A stretch of DNA of 64,000 nt from Phytoseiulus persimilis (lineage: Eukaryota > Arthropoda > Arachnida > Mesostigmata > Phytoseiidae): contig CM075101.1 of assembly GCA_037576195.1 (NCBI GenBank), positions 45,880,001 to 45,944,000 on the forward strand. The letters are read 5' to 3'. Under the pieces are notes generated by a model. It ran no database searches, was not told the DNA's origin, and saw only the letters and a program-made list of their open reading frames with translations. The position numbers were made by a program, and so were the translations under genes. This document shows positions 13,000 through 27,815 of this stretch, piece after piece; positions within the stretch are counted from its first letter, which is position 1; each line of letters begins with the position of its first letter.

Positions 13000-15900
13000 C
13001 GTTTTCGACAGGGTCGCTCCTGCGGCGAATTCTCTCTTTCAACGACTGTACTCGTATTTGTGTCCGATCATTTATATTCTTTCGCGTTCCCCTCGCGATG
13101 CCGCTCTCCATGACGCATCCCGTCTCGTTTCGATCGACTCCCGACGTCGCGTTTGGATCTCTTGATCCCCCGCAATCTGGCGCCAGGAACAACAAAAGTC
13201 ACTGTTCCGGAGAGAACCGTCGCGGGGTACATCCGTCAGCATCCCAAAATGCCAAGGCCGACGGATTCCTTCGTTGCTCCGACACCGAATGCTTCCTCGG
13301 AGCATCTCCTTCGCAAGGCCGTCGGCTGACCAGCGTCGGCTCTCACGAAGTAAGAGGCCGGGTATTCCGTTTCCAGTCCGCTCCATAGGAAAAAGGTTCG
13401 CTCCGACAAATGACTTCGTGTTGAAGATGGGGGCCAAAAAATTTCGACGGATGAACTCCTCTCTTCTCCGAAGCGATCGATCATTTTCACATCGATTCAT
13501 TCCAGGAGGGGTTCCCGCATATTTCTCTCAGAGCTCTCGGGAACGACGCGAACCATTCGGCTCCGAAACAAGTTTGCGACTGTCGAGCTCTCCCGAGGTT
13601 CTTGGAAAGATGATTCGGACATTTGAATAACTGATCCGTCGGTCTGTCACATCCCACCGGACCTCCCTACTGAGTATGTTGGCGGACTGTCTTATCGCCG
13701 ACTTCAGGGTATCGCTATCTCCGAATGAGCATTTTGGAACGGATCACGTCGGCTGGAAAGCCAATCGATTCGTCACCGGATCGCTTTCGAAAAACCGTCC
13801 CTCCTGACAGGAAACAATCCGCAATCGGAGGAAGGTTCAGAAGCCAGCTCTCCGGGCCGATGCTGCGATGTGCAACCTCGCTGTCATCGACATGCATTGA
13901 ACAAGGAGATCGATCGCGGCCCATTCATCCCGAAAATAATGGATTTGGGATTCATGCATTGTGCGCACGCGAGCACGAATTATCTCTCAATGAGTCTACG
14001 GCATCTTCGGTCCCACCCGTGGGAGGAGACTACTGAGGAACCTCTTTCCGATGAAGTCCTGCGGATCTCGATGAGGAAATTTGAGCGAGCCGTGAGGAGA
14101 AAAGAAGGAAAACCCAGAGCATGCACATCGAGATGAAGTTCCGAGCGAGGAAGTCCGACCGTCGGAGGACCACCGCTGCCAGCGAGCGAGGAGATATATT
14201 AGAGTAATGATCGCAATTAATTATGAGAATAGCACGAGGGACTCCGTGGTGTCCATATACTGCTCCCAGTCGCTCTGTCTGGTTCCTCCTCGTCAGCTGT
14301 TCTCCTCCTCTCCCGCGGGTCTCGATCCCCCAGCCCCGACTTCTGCTTTCGGTGTCACTTCCGCGAATACTGTCCCGTTCCGAATGCCTCTCCTCCCTGC
14401 CTCCATCATGTACTTCGTCGGATTCGCCGATGCCCAATAGTGTTGCACCAAGTGTCCACGTCGACTCTCATTCCGCTCCGTCGTTCACATCCCCGACGGC
14501 TATGCACTCCACCACTCATCGGAAGAGAATAAAACTTGGAGCTGGGTTTCTCGAAAACTCTTGAACTATCACACCTCGTGGTCCGCGACAACCTCCACTG
14601 GGCCTTCTGTGTGCGTGAGACCTTCCAGCCTTATTCCGCAGAAGGCTCTCTCTTTCGATTACTTGAGCTGCTCCTCATCCCTCCCCGGTATCGTTTCGCT
14701 TCGGCCTGCTGGCATGCTTCCCGAACCGCAGCTAGGTAATCTTGTGGCACTGTTTTTTCTCTCTCTTCTCTGCTTGTTCTTCTCCGTCTCTCTGCATCCT
14801 CCTTCCACAGTTCTGGCACAGTTGCTCCTCTTTCGATTGTTGCAGATAACAATGCGAGAAAAACAAGAACTATGGAACATCTCTCTCGCGGCGGATTGGA
14901 TTTTTCTTTCGCTTCGCCCGTTCAGCGATTGATCGCTCTCAAGCTTGGCCTGACTTGCTTCGACTCTTGCTCGTTCTCGTAATTGCACGCACTCGTTCAA
15001 GACCGAGGAGGAAATCGAGTGAAAACGGGAGGAGCGAGAGGAGACGACGGCGGAGACATGCCATGAGTTATGATCTGGGGCGGCTGGAATAACTCGAGCC
15101 GCGGAGAATGGTCGACGTCGAGCGATTACAGAGAATGTAAATGATCGAAGTCTGGGAAAAGTGGAGCGCGTTGCTACAATATGCCAGGACGGCCCATCCC
15201 AGGGGACGTTGCTCCTCGAGTGTTCTTCGCGGGTTCATTGGCACCAGGAAAACATCGACACGAGTAAGCACTGCAACTCCGACCGCTACGATACTTTGAA
15301 GTTGATGTTGAAATTCGAGTTGGGACGTCGATGCTGAAACCCGAGTTCGGGAGTACACCAGAGAAGCAACAAGAGAAGCGGAGATAATTAGTCTCTCGTT
15401 CAGCGGAGGATTATCTTTGGACTGGTTCGCTCGCGACCTTCGCAATTTCAACGAAGAGCAAAAAGGTATATTCGCGCCGGAGAGGTAACGTCCGTGGCTC
15501 TCCGACACTCGATAATTAACATCACTCGGAGGGGCAACGTATGGAACACAGAATCATCGACCGTTTGCCATCGATTGCAGAAAACGAGGCCTCTGCTCAC
15601 GAGTCCCTGTCCGCCCGTGAGGGATCGGCGGCGACGGCTGCCTGAATCTCCCATGGCGAGGCGGAACGTAGGACTGAAAGTGAACCATCCCATCAGCTTT
15701 GATCGACTCTGTCCCTTCAAGAGGTACTCAACGCTGTCCGGGAGTCAGACTCGGTTCCTTCTTTGTGCCCCGCGCAGCCCTCATCAGAGGCGGTAGCCCA
15801 AAACAAAACAACCGTTTTCATACAAGTTGCTCCTTTCCGCGACCACCTTCGCTCCCTTAATTTAGCGTAACTAGTTCTCGCGGTCGCTCCCCCGACGGCC

Positions 15901-18900
15901 CTTGTTATTCGACTCACTCTCTCTCCCCGAAAAGGCATTTGGGAAGTCGATTCATGCATCGGAGTAGGAGGGGAAGGAATCGATGGGAGCGGCGAATCGA
16001 GGCACTACAAGATACCTAAACCTTCCTGCAATGCTGAAGGCGAGCGTGAGCGGTCCCGGTCGGAAGAATGGGCGGATTGAGTGCTATAACGAAAGAGTCG
16101 GAATGGGTGCTCGCCGAATAGAACTACGCGCGAGCGAAACAAACTACGTGCGCGACTGACTCGGGGACGAGTTGGGAAGCGCGCATCGGCGAATCGAGCC
16201 TTCCGTCAGGGTATCACCTACCTGGGAATGGGGAAGCGAGACTTCGATGATCGGAGATGGAGATCTGTGATAGCGGCGGTGAGGGACCCATCGAGATGGA
16301 CGGAGTGAGGCACAGAACGGTCGTCCGCTGCAGGACGATGAGCAAGACAGAAAGGCGGGCTACGGGAATTCTATGGTCCTCTTCAAAAACAACGATGACT
16401 TGCGGATTTCATAGCTCTCTCGCGCGGGGTGTGGTCCCCTCTGCTCGAGTGGAAACACAATCATTCCTACCATGGCTCCCGGTGAAAACACTCTCGAACA
16501 TTCTTGCGAGACGACCTGAACCCCCGGACCCGGATCGTCCATAATATCAATCATTTCATCCGAAAATAACCGGACCCTTCAAGTCTACTTCGTTACACAG
16601 CTCTCGGGTGTCCCATGAAAAGCTCAAGTTCTCGTCCTCAGCGCAGAGTCCGGTCCTGCGAGCGTTGTTTAGGGCACTGACGCGTGCTGAGGGACTCCGG
16701 AAGCGTTTGGGAGTGCGCATAAACTGTGCTACGCTGAGCGAAATTGTCGGGGAACTCAGACTGTTTAATCTTCGAGAGATCCCGTGGCCCTCGACAGGGA
16801 GACGATCGGATCGGGAGAGCTCCCAACAGTCGAGCAGGATCCATCTCTCGATCCGGCTCGAAACGCGGCGGAACGAACTTCTGCGTTCTAAATTGCTGAC
16901 TCGCAGCCGAAAAGTTATTGACGTCGCGGGTCCGCCCTCCGTTGCTCGCCACATTTTCTGGGCTTGGGAATGCCTAGCGATGCTCGAACATTCCTTCCCA
17001 CTCAGCATGACCACATCGGATGAAGATCCCTGGAACACTTCGGCGTGGCAGCCCGAACGCTCGTTGGGTATAGCTCGAGGACTTCACGACAGAACCGATT
17101 CAGGCCTCGATTCTGCTGACGGCGGAGACAAGAAGAAGCGACGCACGAAGAACTGTTACCCTGCGAGGAATGCTTCAGGACTTGGAAGCGTGTGATTATC
17201 CCCCCCCCCCTCCCCCCTTCATAACTCATTCCTCGATCGTTTGCTAGGCTCGGGTTGTTCAACAAGCTTGAAGCAACTGGTTCTGTGATTGTTCTCTTTC
17301 GAACCCCGTCTGACATTTTCACGCGAAGCCAATTGACGACAACGCCGCCTGACCTCCGGCTCGGTCGAGCGTATGACATCGAATTCAAACATGCAAGAAT
17401 TTTGAGGGCCCCAGTTCCGTTCAAGGCTCCTTCTCCCCCCACGGAGACTCCACCCAGAGCTCGCTATTTGACCGACGAGACGGCCGACAAGGTTAACGCG
17501 ATCCACAGGTGCAGATTCGCCTGAAAACACCGACGCGATCGGTCATTCGAGAAAAAACTCCATTCTGACTTCACTAGTGACGAGGTCGTCGGGATGTGCG
17601 GGACATTGGAATAGTTGGCGGCGTGATGAGCGCGGCGAACAACCATCCCCCGAGCCCTCGTTTTCGGCCTATGGGCCGACTGATACGATAACATCGACCC
17701 AGAACGCTCCATCCAGCTCATACTCACATCTCCCCATACGCGGGCCTGGGTCTTGGTTGTTCGCAAGAGGTTGCAAACGGATCATCCGCGGACAGAGCGC
17801 CCGATACGTGCGAGAACGGTCAACTTCCCGAGCGGTGATCAGCCCCCAGGGTCGTTTCGGACCGCGGGGGTCCAAAGCGATCCAACGCGTTTCATTAGGC
17901 TTTGATGAGGGGTCATGGAGTGCGCAGAAAAGCTGGGACGGCGGTGTGGGCAAAAATGCTGGAAACCACCTCTCTAACGCGTCCGCTGCGCGACCCGGGA
18001 GGTTCACAGTCCAGGGGACAGGTCAGGACCCGACGAGCGGCGGGGGAGGGAGGGATTTGAATGTTTTCTGCGTGAATTGATGCGACTGTCACATCCTGAT
18101 TCCGATATTAGTTCGCCCGATTAACCGAGTTCATTCCCAGACGCCACCTGCGGCTCACGGAAGCAGGTCTCGCTGGAGGGTGTCTGGGATTCCCTGGGCA
18201 CTCGGGAACGAGAGCGCAGCAGACGCCCAGCGAGTCAGACATCGAACCGCCGTAGTCGGGTGCAATGCCTGTTAGGAGCCTCCCGCATGCCGAGTACATT
18301 CCATTCACCGCAGATGCACCGATTCTGCCAAGGTTCACCTTGGAGTCAGTGACCTCGGCTACCGGTTCAGCATGGCCTCAAAATCGAAGTCTCGACGGGC
18401 AACTAACATGCCGGAAGACCCGTCCGTTGTTCTCTCAACAGTTTGTATTTTGTCGTTTCTATCGTGAAAACTGCGGAAAACTGACAAGATAATTGGCAAA
18501 TGAGGTCACCCTGTTTCTCACGGGATTCGGGAGTGGCAGATTCTGTCCACCTGGAGTTTCTTGCTCTTCATCCCGAGGACGGGAACACTGCGAAATTCTA
18601 TTCGTTCGAATTTCGCTGTGAAATCTGGAAAGCTGAGAGGACCTCAAGTTTGAATCTCCCTTGCCTCTCGATGACAATGAAGTTCTGTCAGGTGCGCAAG
18701 CCTAAGCGAGGTCTCATCCATTTTGGAATTGGGACAGCGGTCACGGAAGGCACCACACTTGACGGAACGTTGAAACGAAGAACTTCCCGAGTTTCCTGGA
18801 GTCAAGAGGCAGGGCCGATTCCGACGCGGTCAGCTGGGCGGAACAGCGAGCAGGAGGATAATATGAACGTTCAGGCGACGACGGACAGTGCAGTGTTGTG

Positions 18901-20937
18901 AAAACCTGCCACCAGAAGGCGTGCGATAATCGACCCTACTAGGACAGGCTAGCGCGGCAGACGATACGGCAGGAACTGGAACTTTCAACGTTCAAACAAT
19001 GGAGCTCCGAGCGATCAGGAAGGGGCCGGGGGAATTCTGACCCAACGTTATATTTAATCCCCCGGAGGTGGGCAGGACAGTTCGGAAAGCGTTGAACACA
19101 AGCAACCTATGTTCGAGTTGGAAACCGAGCCGTCAGAGGTGGCAGACGTTGGTGTAATGAATTACTTCGACAAGTGGAGAGATAAGAGTATCGGTGATGG
19201 TCAGACCGAGGCAGAACATTGTCTCGGTCGCCGTGAGAGGACAATCACACTGATGTCCAAGATGCTCAGCACGTGTAGGTTGTGTCCCATGGGGATGAGA
19301 GAAAATGAGCTAGGGTTTGTTCTCTCATCGTGAGTTTCAGAGAAGAAAGGTCACGAATGGAAGGATTTCGGCAGATAGATCATATTCTGCCAAGATGACA
19401 AATGACGGCCATGTCGTCAGCATATGATATGAGTTCGAGCTTGGGCGAAAGCGAATCCGATCTGAGAGGCGCGGGGTCGAGTTGAGGGCGGAAGAGGAAG
19501 GGTTCCCCCTCAAGTCCTCACGGAAAAGCGAGATCAAATGAGAATCAGTCAGAGACCTCAACACTGCCGGTAAAGCGGATTCTTTCATCAGTCGCATGGT
19601 GTCGGGGCCAGGAGACGAACAATCGAAGGCTTCCGATAGGTCCCGATACTGATAAGCTCCGATGGATTTCTTCACATTCGAGGAACCCGTCTCCCTGAAA
19701 ACATCGGAGAGGGATCCATGCTGAAATGGGGAGACGGTCATATCAACCGGAACATATCTTTCGAAGAGTATCGACAGAAAAGAGGGGAGGTCTTCTAGTT
19801 CCGAGGTCAATACTATTACCCCAGCCTTCGTAGAATTGTATGACGATCAGGTCTCGAAACAGGAGCAGATGACCGAATCGTGGATCATTAGGTTGGAAAA
19901 TGAGCTAAATTGGAATCAAACACAGGATACGCGGAGATGTGATGATGGTGCTCATTTTCTGAACAACAATGACCGCTTTTTCAGACAACAGCCCTCAACC
20001 TCAATATCTAATGTTCTCTCGATTACACGGAACGCCCTCTTTGAGACAGAAGTAAAGATGGAGCCACAATCGAATCCAGCACGGATATTGGGACGAAACG
20101 ATCCATATCGGTGAGAATATCGGAAGCTTTCCCGTTCTCAGGCGAAGCTCGAGACAGGGTCCGGTGCGAATGTTCGCCGTTCATAGAAGAGAACCCGATA
20201 ACCAACATAACGCAAACTCTCCATTCAATCCGCACACAACCGAGGCAAAGACAGCCTCCCTGCAGCATATAACGCCACTGACAGAGACACTCATGGCTAC
20301 GAGTTTTTGTCGTGTCTTGAGATCCAGAATCCATTGATGACAGCATGCCGCTCTTGCTTCCCTGTAAGACGCTACCTCCGGCATCACATTTTGATAGGAT
20401 TCCCAGACTCACTTCCCGACCGAATGAATCAAATTCGCGGGAGCGACTCATGTCGAACCAACCGATAAACATCATGATAATGATGATCACCATTGCCGTT
20501 CGGGAATTATTGAACAAGAGTGATGAGGCAGACGCGAACTGAGCAGTTGATAAAATTATGCGATTAATTCTCATTCCTGATTGCGTCGAGCGACGATGGA
20601 TCGAACTAGGAAACGCCGGGCATGCCTCTTGCAGGAAAGCTTCATATCACGAGAACCAGAAGCCATACTCCTCGGATCCAGTCGTCCTTGCGAACAGCCG
20701 TGGCACCACATACTTCCACGGTTTATTCCAACATCTATCTGGAACCATGAAGATCGTTCTCGCCGTAGGAACTTCGGTGTAGGAAGTTGTCGCTGATATC
20801 AAACGCAGGGTTCAACTATGGCTACCCTACGACGCGACAAAGTAGCACCCACCATGGAGGCCACGGGAGGCAGGGCGTTTTGTTTCGGATTGAGCCGACT
20901 CCGAAATTCGTACAATCTTTCTCTCGACTCCGGCAGG
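13000..20937. other. gene-poor stretch
   Basis: No gene recognised. It includes a pyrimidine-rich tract (about 14,580-14,930), a C-rich run (17,200-17,217) and unassigned open frames. The longest of these are 16,608-17,195 (+, 195 codons) and 19,337-19,810 (-, 157 codons). The latter has ordinary amino-acid composition and could be a real exon, but I see no homology, splice chain or poly(A) signal that settles it. Confidence 0.45.
17200..17217. repeat. C-rich run
   Basis: Eleven C, one T, six C, read directly. Confidence 0.9.
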
Positions 20938-21675
20938 AAAGCTCGGTGAGCCCCGAAGTTGCAGTCCCAGGCGCGGGTCTCACGAAGCTTCTGCCAATGA
21001 GCCTTCTGAGGCATTTCTTGGTTGACAGACGGGCGATCCAGCTAAATTGAAACAGTGAGTTTCCGACTTGAGATCATGTGCGTCCCGGGGCTGGAGCGAC
21101 CCGGGTGAGGATCAAACTCATCACTGGGCTCTAAGCCATTGTCAACAGAATCTTGTCCCCCGGAAGATGCACCTGAAATGAAAGGCTGACCCGGGCAGAA
21201 TGCAAACTTATACATATCTCAAACCGAGTCAAGATCAATAAACCCATACCCCATTAATCAAGACGGAATCTTCGGAAGCATATGAAACCATTGCTTTCGA
21301 CGAAATATCTTCGCCATCGCGACGCTATCGTGCCAACGACACCACGGCAAGAAATGGCTTTCCGAGCATTCGGCCTTACGAAGTTTCGTCACGAGTTGTA
21401 TAAAACAAAGGTTTTATATGCCTCCGAAGATTCCGTCTTGATTAATCTTCCTGGGGACAAGATCCTGTTGACGCTGGCTCAGAGCCCAGTAGTGAGTTTG
21501 ATCCTTACCCGGGTCGCTCCAGCCCCGGGACGCACATGATCTCAAGTCGGAAACACACTGTTTCAATTTAGCTGAATCGTCCGTCTGTCAACCAAGAAAT
21601 GCCTCAGAAGGCTCATTGGCAGAAGCTTCGTGAGACCCGCGCCTGGGACTGCAACTTCGGGGCTCACCGAGCTTT
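20938..21675. repeat. fold-back inverted repeat
   Basis: The left arm, 20,938 to about 21,290, matches the reverse complement of about 21,412-21,675. Shared words include AAAGCTCGGTGAGCCCCGAAG at the outer ends and TAATCAAGACGGAATCTTC near the centre. The left arm carries about 85 extra bases near 21,168-21,255. The central spacer is about 120 bp. No open frame in it looks like a transposase, so it may be a non-autonomous fold-back element or a pair of repeats inserted head to head. If transcribed it would form a long hairpin. Confidence 0.75.
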
Positions 21676-24600
21676 GACTCACGACCCTTGCCAACCGGGT
21701 CGTCCTCCTACTGAATGTATGAACACCCATTTCGCATCGCTGACCCGGCGAATCTGAACTTTCATATCGCTCATTGCCTTGAGTTCTTCTTCTATTGCAT
21801 CCTGATTTCTCTAGGGAAAGGCTCATCCACTCCTTAGAATCTCGGACCCGCAGATGTCCGGCGAACTAACCAAATCCAAGTCACTGGTATCTCCGAATGC
21901 TTCCGCCTGACAGTTTCAGCATTCACGCAGATCGGATTCTTCGCGCTCAGGGAGGATTGTCCTCCTGCTGAGGCGGGGCGATCGCTGTAGAGACAAAGTA
22001 ACGTGACAGGAGAATAGTCAAGCCAGTAGTTCCTTCCCGCTTTGGAGAAAGCCTACAGAGGATTGTTTTTGGAATTTTATTGCAGAGGAACGAGAGGAAG
22101 GAGGGTAATCCGTGTCGAGCAATGAGTCGCAAACATCCCGAGTAGTGCGACGTCATCCCCAAGGCGGAGAAAGATCACTGAGAGCCCAGGGCCGCGCCCT
22201 CACGCGGGTGAGTAAGAAGAACAAACTCAGCTCGAGTCTCATCGGCCGTGGAGGTGGACAGCCCCACAGCAGTTTGTTTCAATCGCAAGCTATCAGACGG
22301 AGCGAGCTAGGCTGGACTTGAACCCGGGCTCACAAGGAGTGAGAGCTCCGTGAATAAATTGTATGTGCAGCTGAGGCCTTGCAGCGGCATCGTTCACGGT
22401 GACTTTGGGAACAAGCTCGGCCCAGACGAACTCGGATGATTTGAATTCCTGAGTTTGCATCGGCTTCGCTGGCGGAAAGTTTCCTTGAGTGCTCTCGCAT
22501 GATGACGATTGAAGCGAGGTGAAGTCGCTCGATGTCGGAGTTGCCGAACGGGAGGGAGGCGCGGCCAGAAATGGCGGCGAGATGCCCCTTAAATGTGATT
22601 ACGGGGGGATCTAAGTAAAGGAAGCGGGAAGAAGTGACACCGCTTAAGCCGGAGGGAATAGCGTGTCGAGTCGGCGCGCGTCGGACAGGACCGGCTGGCG
22701 TTTGATTTGTGAACAACGGGGGAGTCCTCATTCGAGCTTTCGTGGGAGTCTTGAAATTGCAAATTTATTCCGTAGCCTTCCCAGGGTTCGGTCCACAATC
22801 GAGGATCCCAGTTCTGCAACGTGACATCCCCGAAATTACCGAATTCAAGATCTTTGCAGATATCGTAGGCCTTGATATCCAGCACTGTATTGTTCATTTC
22901 TAAATCCTGAAATCGTCTCCTGACAATATTCTTTCATCTAACATGAATCGGCCTGGGAGCCTAAACGGCCTATCTCCATCTCGGTACCAGTTCCAAAACA
23001 CCATACCCCCATTTCTCCATAAAAGCACAAAGCGCAACGCGGTATCCCGCTGAATGAAACTCCTCGATTGTCGAATCAGCACACAGCATCAGGGGAAAAA
23101 GCCTTTATCAGCAAAAGATGGATGTGTACTGGAGGGAGTTGGACCCAATGTGAGAATATCCGACCACCTTGGTGGTATTCAGCTCGAAAAAAGAGTGATC
23201 GTCCAACATGCTCTGCTAATTAAGCCAAATCTGAGAGCGGATTAAGACTCACCCCGTCAGAGTTTGTCCGATTGTCTTCTTCGTCGCTCTTGTCGAGTAG
23301 CTCCAGATCAGACATGACTCCGGTGCAAGAATTGCAATCCATGGTGCCCATATATCCCGACACGAGTTCTGGAGAGGAGTTGTCATCCGTAGCATCCAGC
23401 GAAGTTGCGTTGTGCTCTGCCGGAGGAGCACAACCAGTGACGCCCCGGTCGGGGAGGTCGAGGAACCGTGCTCGAGGTGCGCAGAACTGGCAAGAGAATA
23501 TCACAAAGCGACAATCGGTCACGAGCAGCGGCTCGATTCCGACAGAGGCGATCACTGGAGCAAAGTCGTAACGCTCACCCACGCATACATTAAGTGGCAC
23601 GGCGGGCGACGGTCCGTATGAGAAAGAGATAGAATTTCTACAAGTTACCCGTAAAAGCGAGTACACGCAAGCTACAACTTGCATTTCTCTCGGAAGTTTC
23701 TGTAGGATATCCTGCGACATGGAACGCTGTGGTCAGCGTCCAGCATCGCATCTGACTGCAACTGAGTGCGTTCTACCGGAGCGTCTTGATAGACCTGCGA
23801 GTTGTTTGTTCCAAGGTTGAAGAAATACGGGAAGCAGTCAAACATCACATGGAGAGCTTTTATTGCATTCCAAGTATTCATGGTCAAAGTAAGACTCCCA
23901 ATCGGGAATAGTTGCCAGCACAGTTGTGTGTACACGGTATTGGCAGTTAATCTAAAAACTTCATTGGTAGGTTGAAGCCTTGAGCGAACGCACCTTTGAA
24001 CGGCAAAGGTTCGTCTCCGCAACAAACAACAACTTGAGTTCTTGTTCCCTGCGTGCCGAAATCACGTGCAGCACACACGAAGGAAAATGGGAGGAAATGA
24101 AGAGGATAAGAAATTCACGGCTTCAACATCCGAAACGTCACATCTTCATCTGGCCCATATTGGGTTTGACCGTTTTTCTGCGGGAATTTCGATCGCCATC
24201 CAGAGGAATCGATAGCGCTCCGCGACTGTGTCACATTGAATTGATGTGAAGACAATTCGGTCCAGTGAAAAAACGACCACAGTTCCCCGTTGTTTTCTCG
24301 GAAACCAAAGAAGTGGAGATGTGAAGTTTTGGGACTGCACTCTTCAACTCTTCAATGAGAGACTTGGTCAGCCTGGCGGAGTTTTCCCACCATCTTCCGA
24401 GCTTGACTCACCCTGTCAAAAACTGATGTACGATGGAAATCTGCTGAGATCTGCCGGCGGGAAATTCTCGCGGCAGAGCTCCCACTCCGCTAAATTGTCA
24501 TGTTGTTCGCCGAGCTACTCTGTGCAAAGCTTTGAGAGTTTCCCAGCTTTTGACGAGCGACGACGCGGAGCTGCAGCGGCTCTCTGTCTGACCGGCCGGG

Positions 24601-27600
24601 ATGTTGAACTCGACCAAGATCTCATATCGGACGTTAACATAGAACCATCGTCGCACGAGGTCCGCGGGATCGTACGTTGAGGTCGCAGTTATCGCTCAGG
24701 CTCTGACCTCGCGTTCGTCGCAGACATCTTTATCAACTTGGTCATTGTGTCAGCTCACTCAAGGAGCCAGTAAAATGGCAGTTTTTATAATGTTCGCTTA
24801 ACGTGATACAAGATTTAACTCCTGAAACAGGAATGGCCCGCAGCAGCGTTTTGACACAGGAAACTCTCCAGCGAGAGTGAATTCCCTCAAATGCGTTGTC
24901 AACTCGAGCCACCGTTTTCTGTAGTCGTTGTCGACTGTGTTCCCCGGCCGACTGGAACCGGAACGGCTGTCAACACTTCCTGCGGGAACATCCTGAGCAG
25001 AAATCTGCTGCTCGGAAATTGCAGGATACCATTCGCAGAGTGGGAGAGGATCTTTTTCTGGTTCCTCCAATCCCAAACATCCGTTTGTGAGATTGTTTCG
25101 AGACAATAATCCAGTCAAACAAAAAAAAAGAGAGATGGAGACCCAACAACGAGCCTGCTCTCGGCGAAATTGCGGGACGAGCTTGAGCTGAGGCTGGAAG
25201 ACGTATTCAGTCTAAACGAATTCTCAGCAAAGTGTTTTCCTCCGCCGGAAATCCGAGAAGCCATGCGAACCATTCCCGCAGTCGGAGCGTTAGCGGTAGA
25301 ATCAGATCCGCCGCTCACGATCTGCAAATCTACACGCGTCGTGCTCTATATGCTCTCCACTCGACGGGCTCACCGATGGATCATGAGTAGAGTTGAGAAG
25401 TTCAGTCGTTATCCAATAATCATCATCAATGGGTAGATGCATGAATAGATTAATGAATTATGCATCATTGCCATGAGATCCAATGAGCTTAGCCGTCAGA
25501 GACTCGTTCATCCGTCTTTCCATATGGACAGATGGCAGGAATAAAATGATGAATGCCTGAACTTCCTAGCTCTAATCATGACGCACCTCCTTCCGGGATC
25601 CATCTCCTTGCAGAAAGTGCTCCGTCACTTGTTCGTGTGTTTCCTTGGTGGCTTGTTGTTCAATGAGGCTTTAGATAAGAGCCAACCCTTCTAGCGCGAG
25701 TAAACTCTCTAATGGGAGAGATTTATGATAAGAGTTCATTTCGGAGGAACGAATCAGAGATGAGAACGAGGAATGGGGAGACCTTGAACGCCGCACCGAA
25801 AGGGACGAATTAATTAGCCTCATTCTTCCCCAGGAATGAATCCGGTTCCGCGGGCTCCGCAGTTTCCGACGGTTGGCACGATGTTCGCAGTAGTCAGCGT
25901 ACCTGAACGTCTACACGCACATCAAAATCATCTTAGCACCGTTCAGTGAGCGTGTACATAAGTTTGTAATTTGCATTCAGATGAAGTTCGGTGATTGAAG
26001 CTCGCATACATACAAGCCTGCTCGAAACCGAGTCAGCCAACCGGTCAGGCCCGGGGGAGTTGACGCTTCGGAGGATACGCGACCTTTCCAAGCTCATTGT
26101 CGAGCCCGGAGGACCCGTTCTGCAGAATCGGGCTCTCCTCAAACTGCGCGGCGCAAGGGATGACTGTGTACGAGTATCATCGATCGGAACCGTTTTCCTT
26201 CCGTCTCCGTTGAGTAATCCTACGCTTGTCGTCGACGACGTTGTTCAGACTCGGCGATCCAATAGCTTATCACGCCGAATCTGTTCCTGGCATTCAGACG
26301 CCCAACCCGTCACCCGCGGGCCAGAGTTGCTGTCGTCGGCTGCGGCTTAGAGTCGGACGTTCTCGGATATTTCGGCTTTGGCCGTTTATCTTAGAAGTTT
26401 ATCCCTAGTCGATTCCGCGTGTTGCGAGGCCAGCCGCATGTTCCCGCAGTCGACGGCCTCTGTCGGACCTTGTCAGCGCAGGCGATCGTGGCGCTTCGTG
26501 GCACGACGGGACGATCAGGAAGGGGATTCCGACCCCGGCTTTGGAGAACTTTTCCAAGCCCAGCAGCCCGCAAGAATATAACGTCATGACGCAGACGGCC
26601 ACCCGGACCTGGCTCCGCACGTGCAGATTTTTCCTCGTGAATAGGTCGACCGTTGACGTCAGCCAAGAGGATTATCTGTGTTTCTCTGCTCGCGTTGGTC
26701 TTTGGGGAGTTGTTTCGTTTCCGTTGGTTATCAGAGGAATGAAAGGCAGGCCTGTTTGTTCAAGTCCAATGAGTCGACATAAACGAATCATTTGTTCCGC
26801 GTGCTCCTGGGGGTCATCAAGTTGTGTTTGTTCTTGCTTTCAGGCTTGCGCTCGTTTCGCGCCATTGTTTCATCTACTTTTCAGGCATCCAAGATGCCCA
26901 GCCGGGATGTCAGGGTTGCCTCTGGAAGGAAACACTCTTTCGGATCCCTTTCGGATGGAGACAAGGATGTATCGTCAGGGTGTATCCATCCTCGTTACGG
27001 AGGATTCCAGATGAACGAGCGGCCGATGCGAAGGAGGACGAAGGAGGAAGTTTCCGTTTGTCCCTCACGACTTGAACATCTTTCATGACTTGCGTCGAGT
27101 TGGGCCGTCTTACCCCTGAACAGGGACTCGATCTGCCGAGAATCGGTCGTCGTTCCCATCGGCGGGGGACGAAATATTCCCGCGGAATTCTTCCGACTGG
27201 GCCGGATGAGCGGTGCACAATATTTTCTCCTATTTATGATTCGATTTACGTGCTTAGCCTGCTGAGAGGACACGAGTCCGTGTGGAGGGAAACCAGGAGC
27301 TGCTTGTCAGTGCCGCAGTCCGAGCTCTCGCTTGTGCTTTCACGACTCCTTCCGACAGCCCCGGGAGAATCCAGGACGATGAGTTCGCCCAAACATCATC
27401 TGGACAAGATCCAAGCCGAGTTCCGAGTCTGAGAGACGATAGGAAGATCTCAGAGCGGTTGAAGCGGTATGCACGAGCCGAAAACTCCACGAAAAGATTG
27501 CCCGGAGTAGAAAGCCTCACTTCTAGTTAGAGGAATCCTAAAATCGCGAGTAAGCACGCGAGACGATGCAGCGGCTGCAGGCTGAGTCGGGAGATTCGAA

Positions 27601-27815
27601 CCGCTTGCCTCCAACAATTCTTAGTTTAAGGCCCCGAGAAAACTCTGAATTCGTTGAGGCTCCGACGTGGAAGTTGCTTCGACTGCGAAAAATTTTGGGA
27701 TCTCCGAGTAGAGTGGTTCCCTCGCTGTTGAGCCGCGGTTCGTCTCTCTCGGCACAGTCGAGACACAGGCGCTCACAGTGTCGGCTTCTTCCCTAGATGA
27801 CTACTTTGTGATGGC
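21676..27815. other. stretch without firm gene
   Basis: Mostly unassignable. It contains one plausible minus-strand exon (listed separately at 23,253-23,486), a minus-strand frame starting near 22,897 with an acceptor-like motif before it, and a plus-strand frame at 25,170-25,436. None could be chained into a complete gene with confidence. Confidence 0.4.
23253..23486 (-). other. possible coding exon, acidic, unrecognised
   Basis: The minus-strand segment is bounded by a good acceptor (TCTTGCCAG before 23,486) and a good donor (GGG then GTGAGT after 23,253). It is 78 codons long and open throughout. The translation is acidic toward its end (KSDEEDNRTNSDG). The splice motifs and phase are consistent with an internal exon, but I found no neighbouring exon and no family match. 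Confidence 0.3.
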